Below are positions 8,650-18,342 of a DNA stretch of 64,000 bases, in pieces. The translations under genes and the position numbers were made by a program. The notes below the pieces were generated by a model, which was not told where the DNA came from, made no database searches, and saw only the letters and a list, made by a program, of their open reading frames with translations. Source of the DNA: an uncultured Flavobacteriaceae bacterium (GTDB taxonomy: Bacteria > Bacteroidota > Bacteroidia > Flavobacteriales > Flavobacteriaceae); contig CANMSH010000002.1 of assembly GCA_947500525.1 (NCBI GenBank), positions 558,001 through 622,000 of the forward strand, given 5' to 3'. Every line of letters starts with the position of its first letter. The stretch's first letter is position 1.

Positions 8650-9575
8650 GCAAATTCTGAAACATTCTATAACTACCTGTTTTTAAATGAATTAAGCTAT
8701 CGTAACATCACGTAGCGTGTTACCCTCTTGCTTCTCATTTTCGTTCGCCAAAAGCGAACAAAAACTCAAACAACCTGACTAAAAAGTCAGATGCTTATTT
8801 CTAAATAAAAAGTTATATAAATGTATCTAATTGACCAACAAAATCGAAATGACATTTGTTACCAAATACTTCGTTTTAGAGTTATTTTAAATGATTTTTA
8901 GTGGAAGTATAAATTTGAACGTCAACTTTCAAATGAAGAACCTACATCTATAATTAAAAAAGACCCTTGTTAATTAAAATGGTTAGGGTGGACTGGTATT
9001 AAAAGTGATTTACTTATTATACCTGGAGCGTTTTCCTTTTTTGATTTTTCTTTTGTTCCGTTTCCTTTTTGATGGTTTTGTTAGAATTCATAGTCCTAGT
9101 TTCGATTTACTTCCCATAGCGCCATCGCTGTTACCTTTTTTTGATGCCTGCTATAATTCAATATTCAGATTTGGTAAAACGTATAAAAAAGAGCGAGGAA
9201 CAAGCCTGGCTTTATGCCGTTGTCCAATAATGAATATTGTTGTTTTGCTATCAAAAAAAAGATGTCAATGATGAATATGTAAAATGCATAAAACATTGCG
9301 AAAAAAAAGCATAGGAGGTTGAACAAAATTTAAATAGAAGATAAATAGTTAATGACAATATTCCTACGTTAAACCACAATTTAACCCAATGAACAATTAG
9401 GTCTTTTTCTTTCAATTTTAATAAAACACTTTAAAGTATTATAATTTAATTAACTAATTAATATGCCAAACATGATTTATATTAGCCGATGTATAAAATC
9501 AGATTACTAGTCATTTAACCTTCTACATACATCTAAAATTGAATGAAACCATATTACAAATTGTAATTATTACAA

Positions 9576-10091
9576 GTGGATTATGAAACCTTTTTAAACG
9601 AAGCCATTTTTAAACCTTCAAAAATGAATCATACTGGCTATGTAATTCCAGATTGGGAAAATAATGAAGTTGCTAATGGCTTTTTAGATGGTAATGAAGC
9701 AAAAAAACCAAATGAAGAGAATTGGAGTGGCAATGGTCCATACCTCAATCTCAAAGGAAATGGAGGTATCTTATCAAGTGCCAATGATATGTTACTTTGG
9801 AGTAAAGCAATAAGAGACCGTACAGTACTTAATGAAGCAACAACATCTAAATATTTGTATCCTCATTTTGATGTAGATGCTGAAGATACTTACTATGGAT
9901 ATGGTTGGGGGATTAAAAATAACGACTCAGAGCATATGTTAGTTAGTCACAATGGAGGTAGTGATCTATTTGTTTCAGATATGTGGATCTATCCTAAAAA
10001 AGGAATTACAATAATTGTACTTAGTAATACATATGAAGATTATGTGTACTCAATTGCAAGAAAATTCTCAAAATTTTTACTAAAAAAATAA
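9576..10091 (+). pseudogene. C-terminal fragment of a serine beta-lactamase/PBP-type hydrolase
   Basis: The 171 residues match only the second half of the class C beta-lactamase/esterase fold: the SKMNHTGYV helix region, GILSSANDM and the KTG-equivalent SHNGGSD. The catalytic SxxK and YxN segments are absent, and the frame runs into a stop at 9564 with no hydrolase-like sequence before it. The apparent GTG start is therefore not a real gene start. It is a 5'-deleted remnant in the decayed left part of the island. Confidence 0.75.
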
Positions 10092-10116
10092 AAGTACCAC
10101 ACAATATCATAAAAAA

Positions 10117-10179
10117 ATGAAAAAAGCAAAAACAATCTTATTAATTCTAATACAACATAAAAATCCCGAACAGATTTAA
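10117..10179 (+). other. Truncated secretory start (20 codons)
   Basis: A 20-codon frame begins MKKAKTILLILIQ and stops at once. The start resembles a signal-peptide N-terminus whose gene has been lost. It lies between the beta-lactamase fragment and the LytTR regulator and probably marks a deletion scar. Confidence 0.3.
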
Positions 10180-10258
10180 ACTATTCGAGTCTTACTCTTG
10201 TGTATTTAAAACTTCTTCGTTTCCTCAATTTAAAATAGAAAGGAAGCGAATAAAGCAA

Positions 10259-10933
10259 TTAAAATTTACTTAGAACTATTTTTTTTAAACGTACACTTAT
10301 AGGAATTTTATAATCTCCAATAATAATTTGATTTTCTACAATTTTATCAACTTTATACTTAGATACGATATATGATTTGTGGGTTTGAATAAAATGATCT
10401 TCGGGTACTAAATCCTTAAAACTCTTTAAAGATATGTGCGTAACAATTGTCTCATTTGATGTTACTACTTTGATATAATTTTGCATTGATTCTGCAAATA
10501 GAATATCCTTTGTGTGTATCTTTTTAAGTTGTCTTTCACTTTTTAAAAACAGCATGTTTCGTTCATCCTTATGTCCATGATAACTGTTCACTTTATTAAC
10601 TGCCTGTAAAAACCGTTTAAAAGAAATGGGTTTTACTAAATAATCTAAAACGTTATACGTGAAGCTTTGTAAAGCATATTCTTTATATGCAGTGGTCATA
10701 ATAACTGAAGGAGATTTTTTTAAGCCTTTTAACCAATCAATACCTGATAGTATTGGCATATTGATATCTAAAAAAATTAAATCAATTTCATTTTTGTGTA
10801 AATAATGATTTGCTTGCAGTACATTTTTACATAGGGCGACAACATTTAAAAACGGAATCTCATTACAATAGCTTTGAATGCCTTCTCTTGCTATTGGTTC
10901 ATCATCGATGATTAAACAATTTAGTTGTTTCAT
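10259..10933 (-). CDS. LytTR-family response regulator
   Basis: The 224-residue protein has an N-terminal receiver domain (IIDDE, phosphoacceptor D56 in LDINMP, conserved K in LVKPIS) and a C-terminal LytTR DNA-binding domain from about residue 125. It is encoded 10 nt after its sensor kinase. A set of GTT-centred repeats at 22-bp spacing lies upstream of the divergent lipoprotein gene (12015-12067) and is a candidate target. Confidence 0.92.
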   Translation of the reverse strand: MKQLNCLIIDDEPIAREGIQSYCNEIPFLNVVALCKNVLQANHYLHKNEIDLIFLDINMPILSGIDWLKGLKKSPSVIMTTAYKEYALQSFTYNVLDYLVKPISFKRFLQAVNKVNSYHGHKDERNMLFLKSERQLKKIHTKDILFAESMQNYIKVVTSNETIVTHISLKSFKDLVPEDHFIQTHKSYIVSKYKVDKIVENQIIIGDYKIPISVRLKKIVLSKF

Positions 10934-10943
10934 GCTATTATTT

Positions 10944-11984
10944 CTATAAATCTATGTTCAAATTAACCATAAAATGTGAGTTCTCCTTGTGTATACTTAA
11001 TTCATGCCTTTCTGGATATATTAATGACAAGCGTCTTTTTACATTTATCAAACCTATTCCCCCAGCTGTGTTCTCACTAGTTATCTCATCAAAAGTATTG
11101 GTGCAATGTAGCGAAAGCTTACCTCCTACTTCTTTAATATGTATGTTGATACTATTATCTGAATCATTCGTGTGATTACTGCAATATTTAAAGGTATTTT
11201 CTATAATAGGAATTAATAATAATGGCACTATTTTTTTTGTACCATTCTCAAATTCTATATCGTAAGTTAGCTGAATGTCTGAACCCTTACGAGTTTTTTC
11301 CATCTTAATATATTGTAATACAAAGGCTAATTCTTTTTCTAGAATAATTTGAGTCCCGCTTTCATACAATTGATAACGTAGTAGCTCTGAAAACTGAAGC
11401 AAGGTATCTCTAGCCAATTCATTATTTTTACCTATTAAGTGGTATACACTATTAATGCCATTAAATAAAAAGTGAGGATTTAACTGTGCTTTTAGGTATT
11501 TTAATTCTGCTGTTAGCGATTCTTCTTTGAGCAGTTGTTTTTCCTTTTCAGATTTTTTGTGTGCTAGTCTAAAAATGTAATAAAAACCAGCGACACTATA
11601 GAATATGTTAATGGCTATGGTAACACTAAAATTATCACTAAACTCATCGGTATCATATATTTCAAATAAATCATAAAGTATATAATCAAAGTAGGTTTCA
11701 ATTAGAGAAATTACAACGATTATAGAGAAAGAAAGCACATAATATGTCGCTTTTCTATTGCGCATATGAATTTTTGGGACTAACCAAAACACTTGTAGGT
11801 AAAATAAGATAACATTGGAAATAAGCCCATACGTATAGGCAACGGCCAAGGTGTTATAACCAGATTCAGCATAATTTTCAAACCCATTCCAATCTGCTCC
11901 AATAACAAAAGCAATCAACACATAATTTAAGATCCAGATCAGCAGATGTAGCGCAATTTTCTGTATTGATTTGGTTGTACTCAT
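10944..11984 (-). CDS. LytS/YehU-type sensor histidine kinase
   Basis: This 346-residue protein has about four membrane helices in residues 10-145, a short coiled linker, and the His_kinase domain with H171 in LNPHFLFN. A C-terminal ATPase domain includes GIGLINVKRRL. It should phosphorylate the LytTR regulator encoded directly downstream. The signal is unknown; the sensor is all membrane with little periplasmic sequence. It diverges from the lipoprotein operon starting at 12136, which may be its output. Confidence 0.92.
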   Translation of the reverse strand: MSTTKSIQKIALHLLIWILNYVLIAFVIGADWNGFENYAESGYNTLAVAYTYGLISNVILFYLQVFWLVPKIHMRNRKATYYVLSFSIIVVISLIETYFDYILYDLFEIYDTDEFSDNFSVTIAINIFYSVAGFYYIFRLAHKKSEKEKQLLKEESLTAELKYLKAQLNPHFLFNGINSVYHLIGKNNELARDTLLQFSELLRYQLYESGTQIILEKELAFVLQYIKMEKTRKGSDIQLTYDIEFENGTKKIVPLLLIPIIENTFKYCSNHTNDSDNSINIHIKEVGGKLSLHCTNTFDEITSENTAGGIGLINVKRRLSLIYPERHELSIHKENSHFMVNLNIDL

Positions 11985-12014
11985 AGCTATATTTTGTTCA
12001 AAGAAACATATTAT

Positions 12015-12067
12015 TTAGTTGTTATAAAACAATTAGTACGTTCATCAATAAATACCAAACGGTTGTC
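12015..12067 (+). promoter_or_regulatory. Candidate LytTR operator (three 9-mers at 22-bp spacing)
   Basis: TTAGTTGTT, TACGTTCAT and ACGGTTGTC start at 12015, 12037 and 12059. The middle repeat fits the published LytTR consensus [TA][AC][CA]GTTN[AG][TG] exactly, and the 13-bp spacers fit the known 12-13 bp. A weak -7-like TCTCTTTG follows 31 nt later, before the lipoprotein gene. The adjacent LytTR pair is the natural candidate regulator. Confidence 0.45.
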
Positions 12068-12135
12068 AAATTACTATTTATCAAAGGGCTTTTACTCATC
12101 TCTTTGCTCAAAAATTATAAATAAAAATACAATTC

Positions 12136-13038
12136 ATGAAAAAAGTACCCTTAAAAATGACACCCCTGAACCGTTTTAATTTCGGAACTAACTTAATGTT
12201 ACTAGCATTTTTCACAATCTTTATATTCTCATGTTCTAAGGATGATGATGGGCAACCTCCAGTAGTTATTACCGAACTATCGCAAGAAATTAAAGATATA
12301 ATTTATTTCAAGGGAGACGAAAAAGCTTCTACAGTGCTCATCACCATACCAGGTGGTCCTGATACAGAATTTGCTACAGATCTAGTAGACCAATTTTCCG
12401 GACCTCTTAACCCAAAGGGTATTTTAACTGTAACTGTACATCAAGCACAAACATTAAACCCTGATATAGTGACTGGAAATGATATTACATTAACCCAAGC
12501 TAGTTCTTTTAATACAGAAAGTATAAAGATGCTTTCTAAAGTGACTAAGTATTTTAAAGATCAAGGTAGAACAGTGTATGTTTTAGGATTATCATTTGGT
12601 TCGTTTGTAACACAAGACCTCATTGCAAAAAAAGGAATAGATAGCGCTGATAAATATCTAATTATAACAGGCAGATTAGATATGAATGATGTTATTTGGC
12701 AAGCGGCCGCTGAAGGAAGAGAAGGATATTTTGAAAACGGCGTAACTCCAATACTAAAGGAAGACCTACCCACGACAGAGAAAGAAAGAAATCTTAATAG
12801 AATAAGTGCCGCATTCTCAATGAATAGATATACGCAACTTTTTAATAATATTTCGGACTTATCTAACGTAACATACATTTATGGAGAGATAGATCAAGCT
12901 GTCGGCAGTCTTACCACTAGTGAGGTTCAGTTTTTAGAGTCGAAAAATACCAACTTAATTGTTGGACCTGGAGATCATAATGCCACTCTAAATTTCTTAG
13001 TGCAAGGTTTTAAAGATGCCTTCGGAATAGTATTATAA
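12136..13038 (+). CDS. Lipoprotein with alpha/beta-hydrolase fold
   Basis: This 300-residue protein has a signal with a lipobox (FIFSC, Cys33) followed by an acidic SKDDD stretch, typical of Bacteroidota surface-exposed lipoproteins. The nucleophile elbow is GLSFG (Ser153), Asp is likely in YGEIDQ and His in GDHNATL. The substrate cannot be told. It starts a run of three same-strand genes, with two more hydrolases downstream. An internal ATG at residue 8 could also be the start. Confidence 0.65.
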   Translation: MKKVPLKMTPLNRFNFGTNLMLLAFFTIFIFSCSKDDDGQPPVVITELSQEIKDIIYFKGDEKASTVLITIPGGPDTEFATDLVDQFSGPLNPKGILTVTVHQAQTLNPDIVTGNDITLTQASSFNTESIKMLSKVTKYFKDQGRTVYVLGLSFGSFVTQDLIAKKGIDSADKYLIITGRLDMNDVIWQAAAEGREGYFENGVTPILKEDLPTTEKERNLNRISAAFSMNRYTQLFNNISDLSNVTYIYGEIDQAVGSLTTSEVQFLESKNTNLIVGPGDHNATLNFLVQGFKDAFGIVL

Positions 13039-13068
13039 TAATAGATAGGAACACCACAATCCAAAAAC

Positions 13069-13683
13069 ATGAAAAAATATAGTATTATTTTTCTACTGAC
13101 GTATGCCATAAATAGTCAAGCTCAACAAGGTAGAATCGACAGCTCTTCTTTTTTAGATAAAACAGAATTTAAGGTAGGTTATTACGGAAATTTATTATGG
13201 GATAATGGGCTTAATTTAGGTGCTGAATATGCATGGAAAGAAAAGAAAAAAGTAAAGGAAACTAAAAAAGGTCAAAAAACAATTACGCATCAATTTTTGG
13301 TTAATGGAAACTTGGGGTACTCGACGAATTTCGCTAACAAGACAGATAATGGGCTACACACTTATTATGGACTTATATGGCGAAGAACAAGTCCTAAAAG
13401 ATGGCAGTTCCAGGTAGAGTTAAATCCATTAGGCTATTATCGTTCTTTTCTACCTGAAACGTTCAAAGTAGACGGTGGTGATGTTTCTAAAGTTCGATTG
13501 CCTGGAAGAGGTTATTATACGCCAACAATTGCTTTTGGTATAGGGAGGCTTCGTAATGGGAAAAGGCGTTCTGGATGGTACCTCAATTTTAATTGTGCCT
13601 TTAGAACAAACTACAATGCTGGTGTATTACCAACCTATTCAATACAATATGGTCACCGCTTTAATTTTAAAAAGAAAAAATAA
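13069..13683 (+). CDS. Exported protein, probable outer-membrane barrel
   Basis: The 204-residue protein has a signal peptide ending near NSQAQ. It continues with amphipathic, aromatic-rich strands such as VGYYGNLLWDNG and YYTPTIAFGIG, ending in YGHRFNFKKKK. A small beta-barrel is plausible but no family is recognised. It lies between two hydrolase lipoproteins, and its last base is shared with the next ATG, so the three probably form an operon. Confidence 0.6.
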   Translation: MKKYSIIFLLTYAINSQAQQGRIDSSSFLDKTEFKVGYYGNLLWDNGLNLGAEYAWKEKKKVKETKKGQKTITHQFLVNGNLGYSTNFANKTDNGLHTYYGLIWRRTSPKRWQFQVELNPLGYYRSFLPETFKVDGGDVSKVRLPGRGYYTPTIAFGIGRLRNGKRRSGWYLNFNCAFRTNYNAGVLPTYSIQYGHRFNFKKKK

Positions 13684-14738
13684 TGAGACAATTTAAACGA
13701 TCATTCTTAAATTTAGTAGTTCTAGCAATTACAATATGTTCAGTAGCCTCTTGCTCAGATGATGAAAATCTTAATGATTTAGATGAAACCATCTTCGTTC
13801 GCCATAGAAATGCAGATATGCCTGCATACATAAGAGGAAATGCAAGTGAAAAGGTTTTTTTAATTACCTTAAATGGTGGACCCGGTGGCGTAGGATTAGA
13901 GTTTAGAGGTAAAGCCTTTAATGAAATAGAAAATCAGTATGGCGTTGTATATTTTGATCAAAGAGGATCTGGCAATTCGCAAGGGAATTACGATAAAGAC
14001 GAAATAAACATAGATATCATGGCAGAAGACGTATTAGCACTGGCAAAAGCGATGAAACATAAATTCGGCAGTGATTCACGTTTGTTTTTATTAGGACAAA
14101 GTTGGGGTGGAACATTAGGAGTAGCGACCTTAATAAAAGATCAAAGTGAGTTTAAAGGATGGATAGATGTAGATGGAGCTTATAACGCGGCTGGATTATA
14201 CGATTTATATTTAGAAACATTTACGACTACTGCAAACACCCAAATAGTATTAGGCAATAGTGTCGATTTTTGGGAATCTGTTTTAGAGCTTGTATCACAA
14301 GTAGATCCGATAAATAATGCCAATGATTTCTCAAAACTTAATAGAAAAGCTCCTGAGGCGGAGGCAAAATTAGCTAACGACGGTATCATAAATTCCGAGA
14401 ATACTGGAGTAGAAGGTAACGACCTAAACTTTGTATATAACCCTCGGATTAATCAATGGAACGCTATTCAAATAGGTAGTATAATAACAGGGGATCAAGG
14501 TCTATTTCAAACTACAGATCTTACGAGTCAACTTCCAAAAATAACGATACCATCTTTATTTATATCTGGTCAATATGACATGGTAGTGCCAATAGCATCA
14601 GCACAAACAGCCTTTGAAACCATAGGTTCAGCATCTAAAGAATTACTGATATTTAACAGATCGGGTCACTCACCTCCGTTTAGCGAACCCGATAGGTTTG
14701 CAACAGAAGTCCTTCGATTTATTAATGAACATAAGTAA
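13683..14738 (+). CDS. Lipoprotein alpha/beta-hydrolase, proline iminopeptidase-like
   Basis: The 351-residue protein has a lipobox at VASC (Cys24) and an acidic tail after it. It has NGGPGG at 64-69 (oxyanion loop of the proline iminopeptidase group), FDQRGSG, the nucleophile elbow GQSWGG (Ser140), and late Asp and His in SGQYDM and RSGHSPPF. It is likely an envelope-anchored esterase or peptidase. The start overlaps the preceding stop, showing tight coupling. Confidence 0.82.
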   Translation: MRQFKRSFLNLVVLAITICSVASCSDDENLNDLDETIFVRHRNADMPAYIRGNASEKVFLITLNGGPGGVGLEFRGKAFNEIENQYGVVYFDQRGSGNSQGNYDKDEINIDIMAEDVLALAKAMKHKFGSDSRLFLLGQSWGGTLGVATLIKDQSEFKGWIDVDGAYNAAGLYDLYLETFTTTANTQIVLGNSVDFWESVLELVSQVDPINNANDFSKLNRKAPEAEAKLANDGIINSENTGVEGNDLNFVYNPRINQWNAIQIGSIITGDQGLFQTTDLTSQLPKITIPSLFISGQYDMVVPIASAQTAFETIGSASKELLIFNRSGHSPPFSEPDRFATEVLRFINEHK

Positions 14739-14792
14739 AGTCTTGTGAGGACTTGTGTTTAAGGTTTGATATATAGAAAATATAAATGAAAG

Positions 14793-15665
14793 GTGAATAG
14801 AATTAACCAAAATATTATTTTAAAAGACGGTAGAAAACTTGGGTTTGCCGAATATGGAAAAGTGAATGGTTATCCAATTATTTATTGTCATGGCTCTCAA
14901 AGTTCAAGGCTTGAAATACACTATGACCATTCCTTTGCTATTGAGAATGATTTAAGAATAATTATAATAGACAGACCAGGACATGGTATATCAGATTTTA
15001 ACCCCAATGGATCTATTCTTGAATTTGCCAGAGATGCTAAACAATTAATTGCCCATTTAGAGATTGATAAACTCTCAGTTGCAGGAATGTCAGCCGGTTC
15101 ACCTTTTGCATTAGGAATGTCTTATCTATTGCCAGAAAACATTTATAAAACTTCAATAATTAGTGGATTTGCTCCTTATAATCAAGAAATTACAAAATAT
15201 CTTTCGAGTGAAGTTAAGATAATGCTTTACTTGGCAAAGACATTTCCTATTTTGTTTAAAGTATTAATTAAAATTCAAGCAAAACAAATAATTCATAAAC
15301 CTAAAAAAATTCTTAATGGATTTTTGAGAATCATGAGTGAACCTGACCAAAAAACATTAAAAAATCAGTTAGTCATAAATACTATTGAAAGTATGTTTAA
15401 AGAAGCTTTTAGAAATGGAAGTAAAGGAGTTGCTTATGAAATTTCCAATCTATTAGTCAGAAATTGGGAGTTTGACTTAAATGAAATTCAAGTACCGGTT
15501 ACTTTTTGGCAAGGAAAAAAAGATAATAACGTCCCTTTTGAATGGGCTCAATATATGTCGCATAAGATTAAAGGAGCAAACTTAAAAATATTTCCAGAAA
15601 AAGGACATTTATTAATATTCGAGCATGCTAAAGAAATATTTAAAGACTTAAAAAACATTGCCTAA
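14793..15665 (+). CDS. Cytoplasmic alpha/beta-hydrolase
   Basis: This 290-residue hydrolase has no signal peptide. It has YCHGSQSSR, IDRPGHG, the nucleophile elbow GMSAGS (Ser100), WQGKKDNNVPF with the acid, and GHLLIFEH with the base. The start is GTG at 14793; the nearby ATG at 14785 is out of frame and stops at once. The gene ends inside a cassette-like repeat (CTAACAATGTATAA). Confidence 0.82.
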   Translation: MNRINQNIILKDGRKLGFAEYGKVNGYPIIYCHGSQSSRLEIHYDHSFAIENDLRIIIIDRPGHGISDFNPNGSILEFARDAKQLIAHLEIDKLSVAGMSAGSPFALGMSYLLPENIYKTSIISGFAPYNQEITKYLSSEVKIMLYLAKTFPILFKVLIKIQAKQIIHKPKKILNGFLRIMSEPDQKTLKNQLVINTIESMFKEAFRNGSKGVAYEISNLLVRNWEFDLNEIQVPVTFWQGKKDNNVPFEWAQYMSHKIKGANLKIFPEKGHLLIFEHAKEIFKDLKNIA

Positions 15666-15678
15666 CAATGTATAAACA
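15662..15678 (+). repeat. Gene-end repeat, short copy
   Basis: CTAACAATGTATAAACAG-type sequence overlaps the stop of the hydrolase gene and matches the start of the longer copies at 18328 and, less closely, 22512 and 26027. See the cassette finding. Confidence 0.4.
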
Positions 15679-15753
15679 GTTTTAAAACAACAACTTACAC
15701 CAACCGATATAAAACATTTAATATCAATTTACAATAACTTAAAAAAAATTACA

Positions 15754-16230
15754 ATGAGAAAATTAAAATTAATTGCAATGGTAGTATTATTCACATTGCC
15801 TACAACTAATGTTTTTGCGCAAGACATAGAAAAACCAGCATTTGAAGTAAAAGTAATTACAAGCGTAGAATCTATTATACCTGATGGTTTAGGTAGATCA
15901 CGTTTAATTTCAGCAAATGATAAAAGAGACTATAAAAAATTTACTTCTTCACAAACAAAAGATGATAACACACGAAATAAATCAAAAAGAAAGGACATCA
16001 GGATGAAGGATTTCGAAGAAACAAAATTATTGAACTTTTATAGTGTAGCTGGGATACGTTTTCAAAATATAGCAGCAAATGATGCGCTAATTTCCTCAAA
16101 ATTAACAGTAATGCTTTCAGAAGGTTGGGATTTGGTATTCGTAACTAGTGCCGTAGAAAGTGATGCTGGTGAAAAGGACGGAAATGGTATTTTTATTACG
16201 CGCTACATCTTTAAAAGAAAATTAAATTAA
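15754..16230 (+). CDS. Exported protein with a DUF4177-like C-terminal part
   Basis: A 158-residue protein with a clean signal peptide (TTNVFAQ). The middle is charged and low in complexity. The last 60 residues (ALISSKLTVMLSEGWDLVFV, then ITRYIFKR) resemble DUF4177, a small domain of unknown function in which a GWELV-type motif is typical. Nothing more can be said about its job. Confidence 0.6.
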   Translation: MRKLKLIAMVVLFTLPTTNVFAQDIEKPAFEVKVITSVESIIPDGLGRSRLISANDKRDYKKFTSSQTKDDNTRNKSKRKDIRMKDFEETKLLNFYSVAGIRFQNIAANDALISSKLTVMLSEGWDLVFVTSAVESDAGEKDGNGIFITRYIFKRKLN

Positions 16231-16309
16231 CATTTTACAAAAACACATATGAATTAAGGTCAAGAATCCTTAAGTTTAGGTCATATCTCGAAATCACCCT
16301 TCTTAAAAA

Positions 16310-16996
16310 ATGAATACTGATATTAAATATATAAAAGAAAACTTTATTGAATCACGTGAATTATGTGAAGTTCTTAGGATATCTCAACAGGAATTAGAAA
16401 AATTAATAGAAGAACAGTTAATGCCTAATAGTTCTTATGAAATTAGCGTATCCTATAAAATTAATTCTTCTTTAGGTGATGAAAAGTTAATTACTGAGAT
16501 CGAAAAGTACTATTCGAAAAGCATTATAAATTTAATTCAGAAGAATAAAAACTTAAATAGCCCATCTGAATTCAAAGAATCGTTAAAAGCAGAATTTACA
16601 AGTACTTATATTAATAGTAACAATAATATGTATGGTTATGATAATATTATAGAAGAAAACGGGAAAATAAACATACAAAAATTAAGTGTTGTATTCGAAC
16701 AAGAATGGCAATGCTATCTAAAGGGAATTTATGGAATTTGTACATTAAATGCAACAGGAGCTGAAATCGCAAAAAAAGAAATAGTCGTTAAACGATTAAT
16801 TGACTTTAATAAAAAGCATGGTGATAAAAAATTATCAGATAATGACAGAGAAATACTCAATGAATTGAATACTGAATTTAATGAAGTTTCAAATTTATTC
16901 GCTCCATATCAACGTAAGAATAGTAGTCGAGGAAAATACCTTGATAGCCTACTAGAATTAAATTCGTTGTCTGAATTAATAAAAAATTACAGTTAA
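16310..16996 (+). CDS. DUF6058-like protein
   Basis: The 228-residue soluble protein opens with YIKENFIESRELCEVLRISQ, resembling a small helix-turn-helix or recruitment motif, and has VVFEQEWQCYLKGIYGICTL near residue 130. This matches my recollection of the DUF6058 family, which is sometimes found in natural-product loci. The FAD monooxygenase follows 173 nt downstream, so the two might act together. Recognition is by eye and moderate. Confidence 0.5.
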   Translation: MNTDIKYIKENFIESRELCEVLRISQQELEKLIEEQLMPNSSYEISVSYKINSSLGDEKLITEIEKYYSKSIINLIQKNKNLNSPSEFKESLKAEFTSTYINSNNNMYGYDNIIEENGKINIQKLSVVFEQEWQCYLKGIYGICTLNATGAEIAKKEIVVKRLIDFNKKHGDKKLSDNDREILNELNTEFNEVSNLFAPYQRKNSSRGKYLDSLLELNSLSELIKNYS

Positions 16997-17169
16997 CATT
17001 ATGAATATTTGACCAATGTGATTTGAGTAATATGACACAACTTAAAAGAATATCTTATTACAAAATCCATCTTTATAAATCTTATTAGAATGATTCCAAT
17101 TAAAACTCCAATTTATGGTGGAATTATTAATAAATTCTCATTATCCTTAAGTTAGCAATAATTAAAAAA

Positions 17170-18342
17170 ATGATAGATAATATTTCAATAATTGGAGGTG
17201 GAATTGGAGGATTAGTTACAGCATTATCTTTTGATAAATTAAATATATCTTATAATTTATATGAAAGAGCAGAATCTTTAAAAGAAGTGGGGGCTGGAAT
17301 ATGGTTATCACCAAATGCATTACAAGTTTTGGAATGGACTAACCCTAAAATGTTAAAGGAGATTCAAGATTCCGGAAATATTTTCAATCGGATTTTAGTC
17401 GCTGACCATAAACTAAATCCAATCTCTTACTCGAACCAAAGCTTTGTTCAAGAAAAATTTGGTTACAAGACAATGGCAATTCACAGAGGTAAACTACAGC
17501 AAATTTTATACAAATACGTAGCACAAGAAAATATTGAATTGAATAAAACCTTCAAAAACTATTTTCAAGAGAAAGACAAATTGCTAAAAGTTAATTTTAC
17601 AGACAGAACTTCGATTCAAACACAATCTATCATTGGTGCTGATGGAATTAACTCTAATGTTAGAAAACAATTATTTCCCGATAGTAAAATACGATATTCG
17701 GGACAAACCTGCTGGAGAGGAATTTCTGATTATAATTTAGACAATGATTTAGAATCAGTAGGTTTTACTTTGTGGGGTAAAAAATTACAATTTGGAGTAT
17801 CTAAAATATCAGATGGGAAAATATATTGGTTTGCTGTAAAATTGAGTGCACCTAATTTGAAAGATGATAAAGAGAATCTAAAGAATTCATTGACTAAAAT
17901 GTTCTCGGAATTCCACCCACTTGTCAATAATTTAATTGAAAACACACCAAATAAAAAAATCATTAGAGGTGACATTTCGGATCTAGAACTATTAAAACAG
18001 TGGAATAAAAAAAACATTTGCCTTATTGGTGATGCAGCACACAGTATGACTCCTGACTTGGGACAAGGTGGAGCTCAAGCAATAGAAGACGCATTTTATT
18101 TATCCAATTTCATAGAAAAAACAATAGATAAAGGAATTGCATATGACAAATTCTATACGTACAGAAAATCAAAAATTGAAAAATTAGTTAAACAATCTAG
18201 ATTCACATCAAAAATTGCAATAACAAATAGAGTTGTGGAAAAAATTAGAAATTCTATTCTAAAATATACACCTGAAACTTATATGCAAAAACAAATGATT
18301 GAATTGTACTCATTAGATAAAACTATTGCTAATAATGTATAA
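17170..18342 (+). CDS. FAD-dependent aromatic-type monooxygenase
   Basis: The 390-residue protein has the Rossmann GGGIGGL at residues 9-15 with an acidic strand end (LYERAE). It also has an IGADGINSNVR segment and GDAAHSMTPDLGQGGAQAIEDA, the flavin-binding fingerprint of the PHBH/salicylate hydroxylase/zeaxanthin epoxidase group. It should hydroxylate or epoxidise a small substrate with NAD(P)H and O2. The stop codon lies inside a cassette-like repeat. Confidence 0.9.
   Translation: MIDNISIIGGGIGGLVTALSFDKLNISYNLYERAESLKEVGAGIWLSPNALQVLEWTNPKMLKEIQDSGNIFNRILVADHKLNPISYSNQSFVQEKFGYKTMAIHRGKLQQILYKYVAQENIELNKTFKNYFQEKDKLLKVNFTDRTSIQTQSIIGADGINSNVRKQLFPDSKIRYSGQTCWRGISDYNLDNDLESVGFTLWGKKLQFGVSKISDGKIYWFAVKLSAPNLKDDKENLKNSLTKMFSEFHPLVNNLIENTPNKKIIRGDISDLELLKQWNKKNICLIGDAAHSMTPDLGQGGAQAIEDAFYLSNFIEKTIDKGIAYDKFYTYRKSKIEKLVKQSRFTSKIAITNRVVEKIRNSILKYTPETYMQKQMIELYSLDKTIANNV

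Larger units (their letters stand above)
8290..9575. other. Gene-poor stretch with inverted repeats and gene debris
   Basis: No convincing complete gene is seen. Several hairpins occur: TGTGTC/GACACA near 8330, ATCCGC/GCGGAT at 8507-8522, GTTCGC/GCGAAC near 8755, and the larger repeats listed separately. Short in-frame remnants look protein-like but end quickly, for example at 9144-9230 (DLVKRIKKSEEQAW) and a C-terminal-looking WKYKFERQLSNEE just before 8970. I read this as decayed cargo near the integrase end of the island. Confidence 0.6.

Noticed and set aside
8453-8686. A 77-codon frame over the inverted repeats
   Set aside because: It is built from repeat and palindrome sequence, with no recognisable protein pattern.
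9144-9230. A 28-codon frame with a sigma-factor-like stretch
   Set aside because: It is too short, it stops at once, and the resemblance of a dozen residues is not enough to call a sigma-factor pseudogene.
9005-9271. An 88-codon frame in the gene-poor left arm
   Set aside because: The first half is low-complexity Phe/Leu from T-rich DNA and the frame has no conserved features. It may overlap debris but is not a gene.
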